From the NCBI GenBank assembly GCA_035555315.1, contig DATMGU010000134.1:1-39612 (forward strand): a DNA stretch of 39,612 nucleotides. Reading direction: 5' to 3'. Below, in pieces: positions 14,409 to 21,800 of the stretch. The DNA is from DATMGU01 sp035555315. Lineage in GTDB: Bacteria; Pseudomonadota; Alphaproteobacteria; ATCC43930; CGMCC-115725. The position numbers were made by a program, and so were the translations under genes. The notes below the pieces were generated by a model, which did not search any database, was not told where the DNA came from, and saw only the letters and a list, made by a program, of their open reading frames with translations. Each line of letters opens with the position of its first letter. The stretch's first letter is position 1.

Positions 14409-16184
14409 ATGCTATTTCGCTTTCTGATGCGCCTGTTCGCAACGATCGGCCTTCTGGTCGTCGTGGTCGTGGGTGTGGGCATCGCCCTGGCGCTGACCTA
14501 TCGGGGCAAAGCGCCCGAGGTCGCCGCCAATACCGTGCTGGAACTGGATTTCGACAAGCCGGTCACCGACGGTGCCGAGCGGCAGCCGCTCAGCCGGCTG
14601 CTCGGCGGCGGCGGGACGACCCTGCCGCGCGTTCTCGAAACGCTGCGCCGCGCCGGCACCGATGACCGGGTCAAGGGCGTGATCGCCCGCGTCGGCAATG
14701 GCGGCATGGGCATCGCCCAGATCCAGGAACTGCGCGACGCCATCAAGGCCTTCCGCGCCAAGGGTAAATTCGCCATCGCCTATGCGGAAAGCTTTGGCGA
14801 AGGCGGGCCGGGTACCGGCAGCTATTATCTGGCGACCGCCTTCGACGATATCTGGCTGCAGCCCCTGGGCGGCGTCGGCCTCACCGGCATCCGGTCCGAG
14901 GCGATGTTCCTGCGCGGCACGCTGGATAAGCTGGGCGTGGTGCCGCGGCTCGACCATCGCGAAGACTATAAGACCGCGATGAACATGGTCACCGAGACCG
15001 GCCTGACGCCTGCCCATCGCGAAAGCCTGGAGAGCACGCTGGGCTCGATCTACGGCCAGATCGTCGCCGGCATCGGCGACGGCCGCAAACTAGACCCCGA
15101 CAAGGTGAAGAACCTGGTCGATAACGGCCCCTATCCGACCGAGGAAGCCAAGTCGAGCGGCCTCGTCGATCATGTCGGCTATCGCGACGAGGCCTTCGCC
15201 GCTTCGCGAGCCCGCGCCGGAGCGAATCCCTCCTTCAGCGCCCTCAGCCGCTACCTCTCCGCCACCGATGCCGATCATACGGGCGGCACGGTGATAGCGA
15301 TCCTGCACGCCAACGGCATGATCTCCCGCGGCGACGGTGGCACCTCGGCCTTGAGCCGCGATGAGAGCGTCACGTCGGACAGCTTCACCCGTGCCATCCG
15401 CGCCGCCGTGGCCGATCCGGCGGTGAAGGCGATCCTGCTGCGCGTCGACAGCCCCGGCGGCTCCGCCGTCGCGTCGGAGACGATCTGGCGTGAGACCGTT
15501 CGCGCCCGCGACGTGGGCAAGCCGCTGATCGTCAGCATGGGCGATGTCGCGGGCTCCGGCGGCTATTACATCGCGGCCTCGGCCGACAAGATCGTCGCCG
15601 AGCCGGGAACCATCACCGGCTCGATCGGCGTGGTCGGCGGCAAGATCCTGCTGGGCGGCCTGTACGACAAGCTGGGCATCGCCACGGGAGCCGTCGGCTT
15701 CGGCAAGAATTCGGACATGTTCAGCGACACGGCGGATTTCTCGACGGCGGGGAATGCGCGCTTCGAGCAATCGCTGGACGAGGTCTATGCCGGCTTCAAG
15801 GACCGCGTCGCGCGCGGCCGCAAGCTCACCCCCGCGCGCGTCGAGGAGATCGCCAAGGGCCGTATCTGGAGCGGCGAGGAGGCCAAGGCGAACGGGTTGG
15901 TCGATGCGCTGGGCGGCTATGACGTGGCCCTCGACCTCGTCCGCGCGGCGGCGAAGCTGGACAAGGGAGCGCCGATCGAGCTGCGCGACTTTCCACGCCC
16001 GCGCTCACCCCTCGACCTGGTGCTGGCCGGGCTGCGCGACGCGGGCGACACCGACCAACAGGTGACCATCGCCCCCGGCCTGGTGCGGCTGATGGCGGCC
16101 CTCGACCCGATCCTGCGCCGCGTCGAACTGCTGACGGCACCGCCGGGTTCGGTGACCATGCCGGCGGTGGATTTCCAGCAATAG
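14409..16184 (+). CDS. sppA: Signal peptide peptidase SppA, 67-kDa (long) form
   Basis: SppA degrades leftover signal peptides in the membrane. This 591-residue protein is the long form with two tandem S49 domains. An N-terminal membrane anchor occupies about residues 5-30. The N-terminal domain carries the likely general base K188 in REDYKTAMN; the C-terminal domain carries the nucleophile S383 in GDVAGSGGYYIAAS, corresponding to the Lys/Ser dyad of E. coli SppA. RVDSPGGSAVASE is also typical. It ends the fabI-aroC-AhpD-sppA run. A degraded 148-bp copy of its codons around 452-500 is found at 21434-21581. Confidence 0.96.
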   Translation: MLFRFLMRLFATIGLLVVVVVGVGIALALTYRGKAPEVAANTVLELDFDKPVTDGAERQPLSRLLGGGGTTLPRVLETLRRAGTDDRVKGVIARVGNGGMGIAQIQELRDAIKAFRAKGKFAIAYAESFGEGGPGTGSYYLATAFDDIWLQPLGGVGLTGIRSEAMFLRGTLDKLGVVPRLDHREDYKTAMNMVTETGLTPAHRESLESTLGSIYGQIVAGIGDGRKLDPDKVKNLVDNGPYPTEEAKSSGLVDHVGYRDEAFAASRARAGANPSFSALSRYLSATDADHTGGTVIAILHANGMISRGDGGTSALSRDESVTSDSFTRAIRAAVADPAVKAILLRVDSPGGSAVASETIWRETVRARDVGKPLIVSMGDVAGSGGYYIAASADKIVAEPGTITGSIGVVGGKILLGGLYDKLGIATGAVGFGKNSDMFSDTADFSTAGNARFEQSLDEVYAGFKDRVARGRKLTPARVEEIAKGRIWSGEEAKANGLVDALGGYDVALDLVRAAAKLDKGAPIELRDFPRPRSPLDLVLAGLRDAGDTDQQVTIAPGLVRLMAALDPILRRVELLTAPPGSVTMPAVDFQQ

Positions 16185-16210
16185 GCCGCCTGCGACGAAC
16201 AGTGGACCAA

Positions 16211-17170
16211 TCAGATATGTTGGGAAAGGAAGGCGTTCACGGCTGAGCGGTTGGGAAAGGCGTCGAAAACGCCCAACTTTCCGGCCAAAATAGCCCCGCA
16301 GGCATTCGCGAAAGACAGGATGTCGGTCCATTCCCGACCTTCGGCGATGCCGACGGCAAGGCCGGCTGCGAAGGCGTCGCCAGCTCCCAATGTGTCGATA
16401 GCCTCGATCGGGAAAGCCGGCTGATGGAGCGGCATCCGGTCGCTCCGACAAAGGAAGGCTCCGCCTTCTCCAAGGGTTACGACGACCACAGCCGGCCCCA
16501 GCGCCATCACCTGTGCCGCGAATGCGGCGACCTCCGCTAATGAACTATGCTCATCGAAGACGGATATCGTAGCGCCTGCCAGATCGGACGCGAGAGCCGC
16601 TGCCTCATGAGCATTGAGGACCAGGACAGAGGTCAGCTCCAGGAGGCGGCGATCCAGCTTTCGGAATGGAGACGGGTTGAGGAGCGTCATCCTGCCAGCT
16701 TCGCGAGCGAGCGCGAAGGCCGCCACAATAGGTTCGTCGCCAATCTCAAATTGGGCGAGCGTGATGTCGGCATCGGCGATGTCGGCCGCCTTTGCCTGAA
16801 CATCCTTTGCACAGAGAAGGGCATTGGCGCCGGGGAACACCGCCAGGCAGTTTTCGCCTTTAGCATCGATGAAGCCGATGCCGGCACCTGTCGATCCTGG
16901 AAGCCGATGCAGCATATCCGGCGATAGCCCGGCGCGATCCAACGCCGGCCCGGCCAGCCCCGACAGCATGTCATCGCCGATCGGCAGTATGCCGTTCACG
17001 ACCGCCCCCAATCGTCTGCATGCAACGGCCAAGTTGAAGCCTTTGCCACCCGGCTCCAAAATAAAGGATTGGGCGGCAAGTGATTCTCCCGGCTTCGGAA
17101 GCCTCTCTACCTTGGCGGCGCTGGCGGCTACGAAGCTGCCGACGACGAAGAGCGTTATATCGTCTCGCAT
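16211..17170 (-). CDS. PfkB-family carbohydrate kinase (ribokinase-like)
   Basis: A 319-residue ribokinase-fold kinase that phosphorylates a sugar, nucleoside or related alcohol. It has the N-terminal substrate glycine motif EPGGKGFNLAVA, the ATP-site segment VVVTLGEGGAF and the C-terminal PfkB signature IDTLGAGDAFAAG with the catalytic Asp. The ATG at 17170 (MRDDITLFVVG) matches the family start; an ATG at 17200 would add ten residues. It is divergent from a GntR/UTRA regulator that probably controls it. No dehydrogenase, aldolase or sugar transporter is near, so the substrate cannot be deduced. It begins the accessory segment that follows sppA. Confidence 0.9.
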   Translation of the reverse strand: MRDDITLFVVGSFVAASAAKVERLPKPGESLAAQSFILEPGGKGFNLAVACRRLGAVVNGILPIGDDMLSGLAGPALDRAGLSPDMLHRLPGSTGAGIGFIDAKGENCLAVFPGANALLCAKDVQAKAADIADADITLAQFEIGDEPIVAAFALAREAGRMTLLNPSPFRKLDRRLLELTSVLVLNAHEAAALASDLAGATISVFDEHSSLAEVAAFAAQVMALGPAVVVVTLGEGGAFLCRSDRMPLHQPAFPIEAIDTLGAGDAFAAGLAVGIAEGREWTDILSFANACGAILAGKLGVFDAFPNRSAVNAFLSQHI

Positions 17171-17221
17171 GAAAATCCCGTAGCTTGAAAAATCCGGCAT
17201 ACATGCAGGAACTGTGTTTCG

Positions 17222-17228
17222 ACCTCCT
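17222..17228 (-). promoter_or_regulatory. Consensus Shine-Dalgarno sequence set far from the kinase start
   Basis: On the minus strand AGGAGGT is an ideal ribosome site, but it lies about 21 bases before the ATG at 17200 and about 50 before the preferred ATG at 17170. An ATG at 17204 in another frame is nearer but opens only an out-of-frame reading. The site may be fortuitous, or the kinase start may be misjudged. Confidence 0.35.
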
Positions 17229-17239
17229 TATTCTCACCG

Positions 17240-18037
17240 ATGCAACCAAAACACAAAGTGACGGACACCACACAAAATGCCGTTCCCGAGCCCATTAGTT
17301 TGGTCGCTCGCCTCAAGCTGCGGGAAGATACGGCCATGCCGTTGTACCGTCAGCTCGAGGAACAGGTCGCCTCCATGATCGAGAGCGGCCTGCTCCCGCC
17401 GGGCACGACGATGCCGGCCGAACGGCAGATGGCTGCCGAAGTGGGCGTCAGCCGCACAACCGTCAAGCATTTCTACGACGCCTTGCGAAAGCGACGGATG
17501 CTGGCGGCACATGGCCGTCTCGGTTTCATCGTCCAAAAGCCGGAAACAATCCTCGAGCCGGGCATGAACCGGCTCAAGGGCTTTACCCAGGAAATGGAAG
17601 AACTCGGCCGCCGCCCGTCGTCCAAGATCCTGGAGCGGCAGGTTCTGAGCGACCGTCTGATCGCATCGATTTTCGGTCTACCCTCGACAGCACGCTTCCT
17701 GAAGCTGATACGCATACGGATGGGTGACGGAATACCTCTATCGCGTGAGATCGCCTGGTACAGCCTGGAGGCCTGTCAAAGCCTCGAACACGCGGATCTC
17801 TCCGGATCCGTTTATGCCTATCTCGGCGACCATGGCGCGCCGCCCGACCATTGCGAGCAGACGATCGAAGCGACCTCGCCGGACAGGGAAGAATGTTCGA
17901 TTTTCGGTTTCGCCGCCCCGCTGCCCTGCCTTCTGATCAAGCGTCGGACATATGACAATGCCGACCGTATGCTCGAATATGTCGAGGGCTTGTTCCGAGG
18001 CGACAGCTACGCCTATCGCCTGAAGATGAAAATCTGA
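17240..18037 (+). CDS. GntR-family (HutC type) transcriptional regulator with UTRA domain
   Basis: A 265-residue regulator with an N-terminal winged helix (about residues 33-100: PLYRQLEEQVASMI, then the typical LPPGTTMPAERQMAAEVGVSR segment and TTVKHFYDAL) and a C-terminal UTRA ligand domain (about 115-260). HutC-type GntR proteins are usually repressors released by a sugar phosphate or metabolite. The start at 17240 lacks a clear ribosome site; the ATG at 17336 would cut away a 32-residue leader and is an alternative. Divergent from the PfkB kinase across about 70 bases, it probably controls that gene and perhaps azlCD behind it. Confidence 0.9.
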   Translation: MQPKHKVTDTTQNAVPEPISLVARLKLREDTAMPLYRQLEEQVASMIESGLLPPGTTMPAERQMAAEVGVSRTTVKHFYDALRKRRMLAAHGRLGFIVQKPETILEPGMNRLKGFTQEMEELGRRPSSKILERQVLSDRLIASIFGLPSTARFLKLIRIRMGDGIPLSREIAWYSLEACQSLEHADLSGSVYAYLGDHGAPPDHCEQTIEATSPDREECSIFGFAAPLPCLLIKRRTYDNADRMLEYVEGLFRGDSYAYRLKMKI

Positions 18038-18130
18038 TTGCTGCCTTGGCCCCCATAAACCGCGCCACCGCTGGCGGCGAAGCTCTGGATGTCAAGGCGA
18101 CGGTTCGTTCGACAAATAAAGTGGCCGGCC

Positions 18131-18841
18131 ATGACAACCACATCCGAGCAATCGACTAATTTTCTTGCGGAAATACGCAATGGCCTCCGGGATATTCTCC
18201 CTGCGGCCATCGCGGCAATTCCGATCGGACTGCTTTTCGGCGCCCTGTGCGTCGGCAAAGGGCTCTCGCCTTTGGAGGTTGCCCTGATGTCCGGGCTGGT
18301 CTGCGCCGGCGCGGCGCAATTCGCCTCGATCGAAATCTGGGGGCACCCCGTTCCGATCGCGGCCGTCGTGTTTTCAACGCTTCTGGTCAATCTCCGGAAC
18401 CTGTTGATGAGCGCATCCCTGGTGCCAAAGACGGGATCGTTCACGGTCCTGCAGCGCATGCTCGGTTTCTACGCGCTATCCGATGAGAACTGGGCGCTGA
18501 GCGAGCGCAGAGCGGCTTCGAGACCCCTGACACCAGCGTATTTCTTGACGATGGGCGGCGTTCTTTACACAAACTGGGTTTTTTGGACCACGCTCGGCGC
18601 CGTTGCCGGAGCATTCCTGGGCGATCCGCGCCGGATCGGCGCCGACTTCGCTTTCACGGCGCTGTTCATCGGGCTTATCGCCGGCTTCTGGAAGGGCAAG
18701 AGTACGGCCGGCGCGGTCGTTTCAAGTGCCGTGGCCTCGGCCCTGGCCTTTATTGTCCTGGGTCCCCCCTGGCATGTTTTGGTCGGCGCGGCAGCCGGCA
18801 TTCTGACGGCCTATGCCACATCGCGGGCGGATACAGCGTGA
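18131..18841 (+). CDS. azlC: AzlC-family branched-chain amino acid exporter, large subunit
   Basis: A 236-residue polytopic membrane protein of the AzlC/YgaZ family, which exports branched-chain amino acids or similar small molecules together with AzlD. The family pattern is clear: GLRDILPAAIAAIPIGLLFG in the first helix, SGLVCAGAAQFASIEIW in the next, then LLVNLRNLLMSASLV and the FYALSDENWAL segment. The ATG at 18131 is preferred to one at 18089. Its stop overlaps the start of azlD by four bases. It lies downstream of the GntR gene in the same direction. Confidence 0.93.
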   Translation: MTTTSEQSTNFLAEIRNGLRDILPAAIAAIPIGLLFGALCVGKGLSPLEVALMSGLVCAGAAQFASIEIWGHPVPIAAVVFSTLLVNLRNLLMSASLVPKTGSFTVLQRMLGFYALSDENWALSERRAASRPLTPAYFLTMGGVLYTNWVFWTTLGAVAGAFLGDPRRIGADFAFTALFIGLIAGFWKGKSTAGAVVSSAVASALAFIVLGPPWHVLVGAAAGILTAYATSRADTA

Positions 18842-19140
18842 CCCTCGATATTCCGACGCTCCTCGCCATTGCCGGCATGGCGCTTGTCACCTATGCGACC
18901 CGTATCGGCGGCCTCTTTTTCGCCGAGAAACTGGAACTTTCGGGTCGAGCGAGGGCCGCCTTCAACGAGATCCCGGCGGCGGTTCTCGTGGCGGTGATCG
19001 CACCGATGGCCCTTGCCACCGGCCCGGCGGAAACGGTCGCGGCACTCCTGACCGCGCTTGTCGCGCGGAAGCTTCCCTTGATCGCCACGATCGTCATCGG
19101 GGTGGCGGCGGTCGTGCTTCTACGCGGGCTTTTGGGGTAG
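18838..19140 (+). CDS. azlD: AzlD-family small subunit of the branched-chain amino acid exporter
   Basis: A 100-residue membrane protein with about four helices that pairs with AzlC. The GTG start at 18838 overlaps the azlC stop (GTGA), showing translational coupling. The typical MALVTYATRIGGLFF segment early on and RAAFNEIPAAVLVAVIAP in the middle identify the family. It ends convergent with the oxalate decarboxylase gene, 41 bases away. Confidence 0.93.
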   Translation: MTLDIPTLLAIAGMALVTYATRIGGLFFAEKLELSGRARAAFNEIPAAVLVAVIAPMALATGPAETVAALLTALVARKLPLIATIVIGVAAVVLLRGLLG

Positions 19141-19181
19141 TCTCCGCAGCCGCTTCGACCGTCAGCCTGGACCGGCTTTCC

Positions 19182-20378
19182 TCAGACCATCTTGGCGGCT
19201 GCCGGCACGATCACCCGCGGTCGGGAGAAGGACGGAACGGCCGCTTCCGAAATGCCGAAATTATTCGCCAGCAAGTGCCGAGGGGCCTTGGTCACCCAAT
19301 CCGTCAGCGTACTCTCACGATAGATCCGGCTATCGAGCACTCCGACAATTTCCGCATCTTCCGTTCCGATGTTCTTGATGGCGTGTCCGCAATTGCGCGG
19401 GATATAGGCACAGTCGCCGGCCGACAGTTCGGCCACGGCCATCCGTTTGTCGCGGGCGAACATCGTGACGCGGGTCCGGCCCTTGAGAACATAGTGCCAT
19501 TCGTTGGCGTCGGCATGCCAATGGGGTTCATGCATGGCGCCGCCTCGAAGCTTCAAGACCATTCCGGTCATCGTCGTCGAGAGCGGGAACTCCTTTTCCG
19601 ACGCGACGTAGAGTTCTCCGCCGGCTGTGGAGATCTTTGGCTTATGCGACATCATCGCGTATCGATGGCTTCGCCCGCGATCAAGCGGCCGCGCCATCCT
19701 GGCCTGCGGCCCATCCAGTGCCAGCACATCACCCTGCATGATATAAGTCTCGGCCTCGGGAGCCTTCGCCAAGGCATCAGCCGCGAAGCCGAGTGTCTGC
19801 GAGAGGGACTGAGCGTCATAACGGCTCATCCAGTCGCTGATTCCGAAGGTGCCATGCTCCGAATAAAGCCCGTCATCGAAAGCCAGGATCGCATGGCATG
19901 ATGCGGTTCCGAGCGTCTGAATCGCATGGCCATGTCCTTGCGGAAAATACCAGAGGTCTCCGGGGCCGAGATTGACCACTTCGGCCATACCCTCCGGATC
20001 GATCACCGTGACTTGGCAATGCCCATCGATGACATAGGCCCATTCCGCCGAATCGTGCCAATGCATCTCGCGCGCGCCGCCGGCATTCATGAATAAATGG
20101 GCCCCGGCGATATCCGTCGCGATCGGCAGCCCCCGCGTTGTGATCTCACGCGCCCATCCTCCCGAAGTCGCCTTGATCGGCCCCTTATCGAGCGACGCCG
20201 TGAAAGCGACCGGATCGCCCGTCTTCCGCGGAATCGTCGGCAAGAACTCGGCTGTGGGCGCCACATCGTAACCGGCCGCATGACCATCATTATTGGCCGC
20301 GAAGGCTCGCGTCGCGGCCAATGTCCCTGCGCCGAATGTCAAAGCGCGGATTACAAGACGTCGACTTAAATTGATCAT
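19182..20378 (-). CDS. oxdC: Bicupin oxalate decarboxylase with Tat-type signal peptide
   Basis: A 398-residue bicupin of the oxalate decarboxylase family, which splits oxalate to formate and CO2 at manganese centres. Both cupins keep their metal ligands: H106, H108, E112, H151, and H286, H288, E293, H332. The active-site lid reads SEHG at 173-176, keeping the Glu equivalent to E162 of Bacillus subtilis OxdC (SENS), which favours decarboxylase over oxidase activity. The N-terminus (SRRLVIRALTFGAG ending in TRAFAAN) is a twin-arginine signal, so the enzyme likely works in the periplasm. The ATG at 20378 has an AAGGA site. Upstream on the same strand lie a 31-residue peptide gene and lysE. No formate dehydrogenase or oxalate transporter is seen. 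Confidence 0.92.
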   Translation of the reverse strand: MINLSRRLVIRALTFGAGTLAATRAFAANNDGHAAGYDVAPTAEFLPTIPRKTGDPVAFTASLDKGPIKATSGGWAREITTRGLPIATDIAGAHLFMNAGGAREMHWHDSAEWAYVIDGHCQVTVIDPEGMAEVVNLGPGDLWYFPQGHGHAIQTLGTASCHAILAFDDGLYSEHGTFGISDWMSRYDAQSLSQTLGFAADALAKAPEAETYIMQGDVLALDGPQARMARPLDRGRSHRYAMMSHKPKISTAGGELYVASEKEFPLSTTMTGMVLKLRGGAMHEPHWHADANEWHYVLKGRTRVTMFARDKRMAVAELSAGDCAYIPRNCGHAIKNIGTEDAEIVGVLDSRIYRESTLTDWVTKAPRHLLANNFGISEAAVPSFSRPRVIVPAAAKMV

Positions 20379-20436
20379 GATTTTTCCTTTTTTTGCCGTT
20401 ATCTGACCCGCGTTCCGACGTTAAAGATATCGAAAA

Positions 20437-20532
20437 TCAATTCTGCGTAAAATTATAGAAATGTATAAAATACAAAATTATAGGTACTACAATCAGGGTA
20501 ATGTTCAGAGTTATGAGTACATGTAATTTCAT
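20437..20532 (-). CDS. Small hydrophobic membrane peptide (31 residues), unknown
   Basis: A 31-residue frame starting at the ATG at 20532 with a well-placed AAAGG ribosome site. After a short start (MKLHVLI) it is almost wholly hydrophobic, with a single predicted membrane span (about residues 5-26) and an FYNFTQN tail. The DNA here is strikingly AT-rich against its neighbours. It lies 38 bases after lysE and 58 before oxdC on the same strand. An inverted repeat (AAATCC ... GGATTT) sits in the spacer before it. It could be a transporter small subunit, a leader peptide or a type I toxin-like peptide. I do not recognise it, and chance cannot be excluded. Confidence 0.5.
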   Translation of the reverse strand: MKLHVLITLNITLIVVPIILYFIHFYNFTQN

Positions 20533-20570
20533 GATTTGAACCTTTCTGAGAAATCCGTTTTTCCTGCGAC

Positions 20571-21203
20571 TTAGAGGATTTTCAAATGGGCCAAAGTACT
20601 CATGGCACATACAACAAGCGCCACGGCGACGGTGTAGGGCAAAAGCGAGCCTGCGGAAGTCACGTACCGGCGGCATCGCGGCACGGCCAAAAGTGTCCCC
20701 ACGATCGCGAACCAGGCCGACGCCATGAAGAAAATGACGAAGCACGCGATAATCATGGAGGAGCCAGTCCTCAAATCCGGATGGTGGAGGAACAAAGCAC
20801 CGAAGAAGGAAATAGAGACTGGATTGAACAATGCCGTGAACAGTCCGGTCAAAAATGCAGTTCTGCGCTCCAACTCGGCTGGTCGCGTCGATAGGTCAGC
20901 ACCTCTACGCGACGTGAAGATTAGCCCGATGGCGGCCTTTATGAGCAGCGCGGCGAAAATGAATGTACCGATGATTTCGGCTATTTGTCCGGCAGGGAAC
21001 AAGGCGGCGCCCGAGCCACCGATCGCGGCCGCCAATGTCGCGCCACTGGCAATGCCAAGCACGACATTGGCCGGAAAGCGCCGGGACGAATAAATGCTGG
21101 CCCGGGTCACCAAAAGCAAATTGGGCCCCGGTACGACAAGTACCGATGCATAAGGCAGAGCAAGTCCGAAGACGATGGAGGAGAGCACCGGGATGTCAAT
21201 CAT
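20571..21203 (-). CDS. LysE/RhtB family amino acid exporter
   Basis: A 210-residue membrane protein of the LysE/RhtB superfamily, exporters of amino acids or related metabolites. The hallmark early stretch PGPNLLLVTRASIYSSRR, followed by a GIASGATL helix, is present; the family's NPVSISFFGALF motif occurs at about 125-137. Six hydrophobic segments are visible. The ATG at 21203 is the natural start. It is on the same strand as the small peptide and oxdC, so the three may be one unit. The substrate is unknown. Confidence 0.9.
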   Translation of the reverse strand: MIDIPVLSSIVFGLALPYASVLVVPGPNLLLVTRASIYSSRRFPANVVLGIASGATLAAAIGGSGAALFPAGQIAEIIGTFIFAALLIKAAIGLIFTSRRGADLSTRPAELERRTAFLTGLFTALFNPVSISFFGALFLHHPDLRTGSSMIIACFVIFFMASAWFAIVGTLLAVPRCRRYVTSAGSLLPYTVAVALVVCAMSTLAHLKIL

Positions 21204-21349
21204 GACAAGGCCCCTGGGTGGCGCTCGACATCGCCCCTATGCCGATCAAATCGAGCCATCACGCCGGGTTCGGCTTCAGAAGTCGCTACCATCCGTCATC
21301 CCCTAGAACGTTAGGATCTTTGACAGCGCGACGCTGAAAGAGAGGTCAC

Positions 21350-21496
21350 ATGGATGACAAACCAGCTTATAAGAACCCATTAAATATCCAAAAGCAGTCC
21401 AATACAAGTCCCATTAGTGCCACATTTTCGGAACTTCGAGCAATCGCTGGACGACGTCCTGCCGGCTTCAAGGACCGCGTCGCGCGCGGCCGCTAG
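21350..21496 (+). pseudogene. Chimeric 48-codon frame: unknown gene start fused to the sppA remnant
   Basis: An ATG at 21350 preceded by an AGAGAGG ribosome-like site opens a frame whose first 28 codons (MDDKPAYKNPLNIQKQ...) resemble nothing I know. The frame then runs, out of the original sppA frame, into the sppA-derived stretch and stops at TAG at 21494-21496. It looks like the 5' end of a lost gene joined to foreign sequence. Expression cannot be judged. The 146 bases before it, back to lysE, hold no gene that I can recognise. Confidence 0.4.
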
Positions 21497-21581
21497 CTCA
21501 ACCCCCTGCGCGCGTCGAGGAGATCACCAAGGGTCGCATCTGGGGCGGCGAGGAGGCCAAGGCGAACGGGTTGGTCGATGC
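21434..21581 (+). pseudogene. Degenerate fragment of sppA (duplicate of 15761-15907)
   Basis: These 148 bases align with 15761-15907 inside sppA, starting CTTCGAGCAATCGCTGGACG in both and ending with the shared GGTTGGTCGATGC. Long identical blocks are interrupted by scattered substitutions and three small indels, so the frame is lost and an in-frame stop appears. It encoded part of the second S49 domain only; neither end of sppA is present. It is in the same orientation as sppA, about 5.5 kb downstream. Confidence 0.93.
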
Positions 21582-21584
21582 CGG

Positions 21585-21800
21585 ATGAGTGTTCGCAAGG
21601 CACGGGAAGTAACCGGCACCGCGGCCGCTGACTTTTCCCGTATCCGCCGCGCCAATCTCGGGCGCTTCACCGTCGATCGGCTAATAAGGGTTCTTCCCCA
21701 CCTCGACCAGGAAGTAGAGATTTCCGTCGATATGCACCCACGGCGCCGTCAGGAAGCTCACGGCGCTCGCTACGCTCGGCCAGTAAGCGCCAGTTTGTAA
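21585..21800 (+). pseudogene. Beheaded HTH antitoxin-like (HTH_37/XRE type) gene fragment
   Basis: The frame from the ATG at 21585 gives 71 residues whose first half (SVRKAREVTG, then the ADFSRIRRANLGRFTVDRL stretch) looks like the helix-turn-helix and C-terminal helix of HTH_37 antitoxin-like proteins that accompany RelE/HigB toxins, followed by the strand EVEISVDMHPR. The N-terminal part of such proteins, normally about 30-40 residues, is missing: the sppA fragment ends four bases before this ATG. No toxin gene is beside it. The last 31 bases overlap the 3' end of pdxJ on the other strand. Family call from pattern memory, not a search. Confidence 0.6.

Noticed and set aside
20379..20570. 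The AT-rich stretch as a phage attachment site or replication origin
   Set aside because: No integrase, direct repeats, DnaA-box cluster or partition genes are nearby. The base composition alone does not support this.
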